Below, piece after piece: positions 11,500-64,000 of a stretch of DNA of 64,000 bases. Positions within the stretch are counted from its first letter, which is position 1. The number at the start of each line of letters is the position of its first letter. Both the position numbers and the translations under genes were made by a program. Below the pieces are notes generated by a model. It was not told the DNA's origin. It saw nothing but the letters and a program-made list of their open reading frames with translations, and did no database searches. The stretch covers positions 868,001-932,000 of the forward strand of contig CALYLW010000214.1 of assembly GCA_944989445.1 (NCBI GenBank). Reading direction: 5' to 3'. This DNA is from Ampullaceana balthica (taxonomy: Eukaryota > Mollusca > Gastropoda > Lymnaeidae).

Positions 11500-12339
11500 T
11501 ATAAATATATATGTCACATATATTTTAAAATCAAACAATAAAAAATAAAATAGTTTTATAAAAATTTAAAACAATACAATCAGTATGAGCTACATCTCTT
11601 TTTCTTTAAACGATAACAGGGTACATAAAGATATATTTACTCTAAATAGTGAGAATTTTTTTTTAATTCAGCGACTCATTTCCATTTCAAAGATATTAAT
11701 ATTTTAAGGCTAAAGTACATTCAGGTAATTGAAATTCGTGAAAGCTATTAATGTTTTCATAGAGAAGATGGAAATGTTTGGTAAATGGCATTGCTGTCTT
11801 CAGTTCCTCCAATAAACAATGGCAGCATATCTACCTGTCTTTAAGCTTCTTGATTTAATGTCAAGCATTTTTATATAAACATGAAGCTAGGCACAGAACT
11901 CGAGTCACATTAGCATGAAATCTGGAAGAGTTATTTTAACATTAACATCTATCTGAATTATAGCAGGATTAAAGTCTAATAAGCCTTAAACTATTTAAAT
12001 TATGATAGCATGAAACTCATAGAGTTATATAACCTGTATAAAAATGTATGTAGTTATATCAAAATTAAACTTTACTGTTTTTAAATAAGCATGGATTCTT
12101 AGTTGAAATAAATGTATGTGAGAATTTATTGTGGTAAGACCTTTCTGAAACACTAGTGGCATGGCAATGATAATCAGCATACAATTCTAGCTGCGTCAAT
12201 CAGCTAGACATATTAGTTGAAATGCGTTGGCTTAAAATAGTGGGGTTTGTTGATCTTCATTGATTAACAGAAATGTAAATGTAATTTTTTTTTAAAAAGC
12301 AACTCAATTTCATTCAGTTATTTAACTTTTCTTTCACAG
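11500..12339. other. No gene recognised
   Basis: AT-rich sequence upstream of exon 1. I found no further exon or clear repeat. Confidence 0.5.
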
Positions 12340-62758
<50,419 letters not shown>

Positions 62759-63004
62759 GTGAGTACAAATTAAACGACTTGAACTTCTCACTAGAAGGGA
62801 TATGTTTATTCAATCGAAATCCTCTGTTTGATTTACCAACAGTTCTCTTGAATACTGAACACATGATTAATTACTAATGTTTTTTTATAATATTAAATCA
62901 AGTTTTTAAAAAAATTTAAAATGTTTATGTGACATGGCTTTCAGTTTTACACGTCAAATATGTGTTAAAGTTTTAACAAATAATTAAACAATCCGTACAA
63001 AGCT

Positions 63005-63408
63005 TTTCACTATAAATCCCTTATATATGAGAAATAACTAAAAATATTGATTATGTTCAATATAATACGCACAACGGGACAAAAATTTACAGACTGAACC
63101 TGAACTATCCGTGCTGTAAAACACGGGGATGTGGTCATCGATTGCTGGAATTAACTCAAGTGTCCTGTGGAGGTCAACTATCGCAGACGGCTACATAGAG
63201 ATACATAGAGATAAACTGAAATTCATTTTATTAATTACTGTACTTTCGATCGATCTGAAATTTTGATACAATGCATTGTTAAGGGACACAAGTCTATTTG
63301 CGAAATTTCAGCTCGATAGGATCATGGAAATTGGGTCATTTTGTACTTTTGTTTTTCCACCCGACTGACCACGAGAATACGTTGAAGTTAATATAAGGGA
63401 TTTAAAAC
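63005..63408 (+). repeat. Family A repeat
   Basis: Starts CTATAAATCCCTTATATATG and ends GTTAATATAAGGGATTTAAA. It contains ATTTCAGCTCGATAGGATCA. Confidence 0.72.
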
Positions 63409-63409
63409 C

Positions 63410-64000
63410 AAACTTGTTGCCAAATGAACAAACGAAAACTTGTTTTGTTTTAAAACTACCCACTACACCCATAGCGTATAGCAAATGTAATAGGAGTACG
63501 TGAAATGGACTATTATTGTGCGAACACAGATTTTAAGTAAATTGTGTTTTTATGTTCGTTAATTATAGAATGTTTGTTAGTGATAGAAGATTCTTAAAGA
63601 TTTCGATAATAAAATGCTTTTTCTTTATGCCTGAATATATTTTTAGGTGTATTTGCTTAATAGTTTTGGTTACAAACAAGAAAAAATGTTCAGCAATATC
63701 AGGCATTTTTATTTTATACTGAAATCAGTGGATACCATCAACATAAGCACATAATATGCGAGTTAACCAACAGCATTTAGCAAACACCACTTTCAGTAAT
63801 CTTGGTCCAGGTTCACCGTCAGCTAGCATCATGTGTGCAGCCAATAAGCTCGATTAACACACTCAGGAAATGGCACTCTAATAATTACAAAAGAGAGCAC
63901 TAACATCTTGAGCTGTCACTGAAAGTAAACACTGACCTTTCCCCACTATAACCAACATATGCACTCAGCATTGAGGATCTAACACAAAATGATGACCGTG
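63410..64000. other. Intron sequence with nothing recognised
   Basis: No further exon of the modular gene found before the window edge. Confidence 0.5.

Overview
The window is animal nuclear DNA, strongly AT-rich and packed with transposons. There are no compact ORFs or operons. Coding DNA is short exons with GT-AG splice sites, separated by introns of 0.6 to 9.4 kb that are full of hAT elements, Helitrons, TTAA/TA MITEs, microsatellites and a minisatellite. The mix of serine-protease, LDLa, MAM and SRCR-like domains, with DUF4371-type hATs, a KRBA2-like integrase element and Helitrons, fits an invertebrate such as an arthropod, mollusc or cnidarian. The sequence does not let me choose between them.

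One gene dominates. On the + strand, 15 exons (12340-62758) can be joined with matching intron phases at every junction. They encode about 717 residues of a modular extracellular protein. Its order is SRCR-like tail, SRCR-like module, trypsin-fold domain, LDLa, MAM, LDLa, MAM. Neither the start nor the stop codon is inside the window. The trypsin-fold domain is a pseudoprotease: catalytic His is Asn, there is no IVGG activation site, and specificity-pocket and oxyanion-hole positions are changed, although Asp102 and Ser195 remain. The first MAM exon carries a one-base frameshift in a T run. That is either an assembly error or a real lesion.

Layout. 0-12.3 kb is mobile DNA: a Helitron end with an internal ~170-bp repeat array, a hAT MITE, a KRBA2-like integrase element, a short-TIR repeat family called family A here, and a foldback-like element holding a hAT that holds a family A copy. 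12.3-28.8 kb holds the SRCR-like and pseudoprotease exons, with hAT and other MITEs in the introns. 28.8-45.9 kb holds a second hAT copy, an LTR-like insert carrying a Helitron, the first LDLa exon, and several Helitrons. 45.9-62.8 kb holds the MAM/LDLa/MAM exons, a hAT with a nested MITE, a 31-bp minisatellite and another Helitron array. 62.8-64 kb is intron.

Only the modular gene looks like a functional host gene. All recognisable transposase and integrase coding is broken by stops and frameshifts. Exact 8-bp target duplications, A/T Helitron junctions and nested insertions give a readable order of insertion events.
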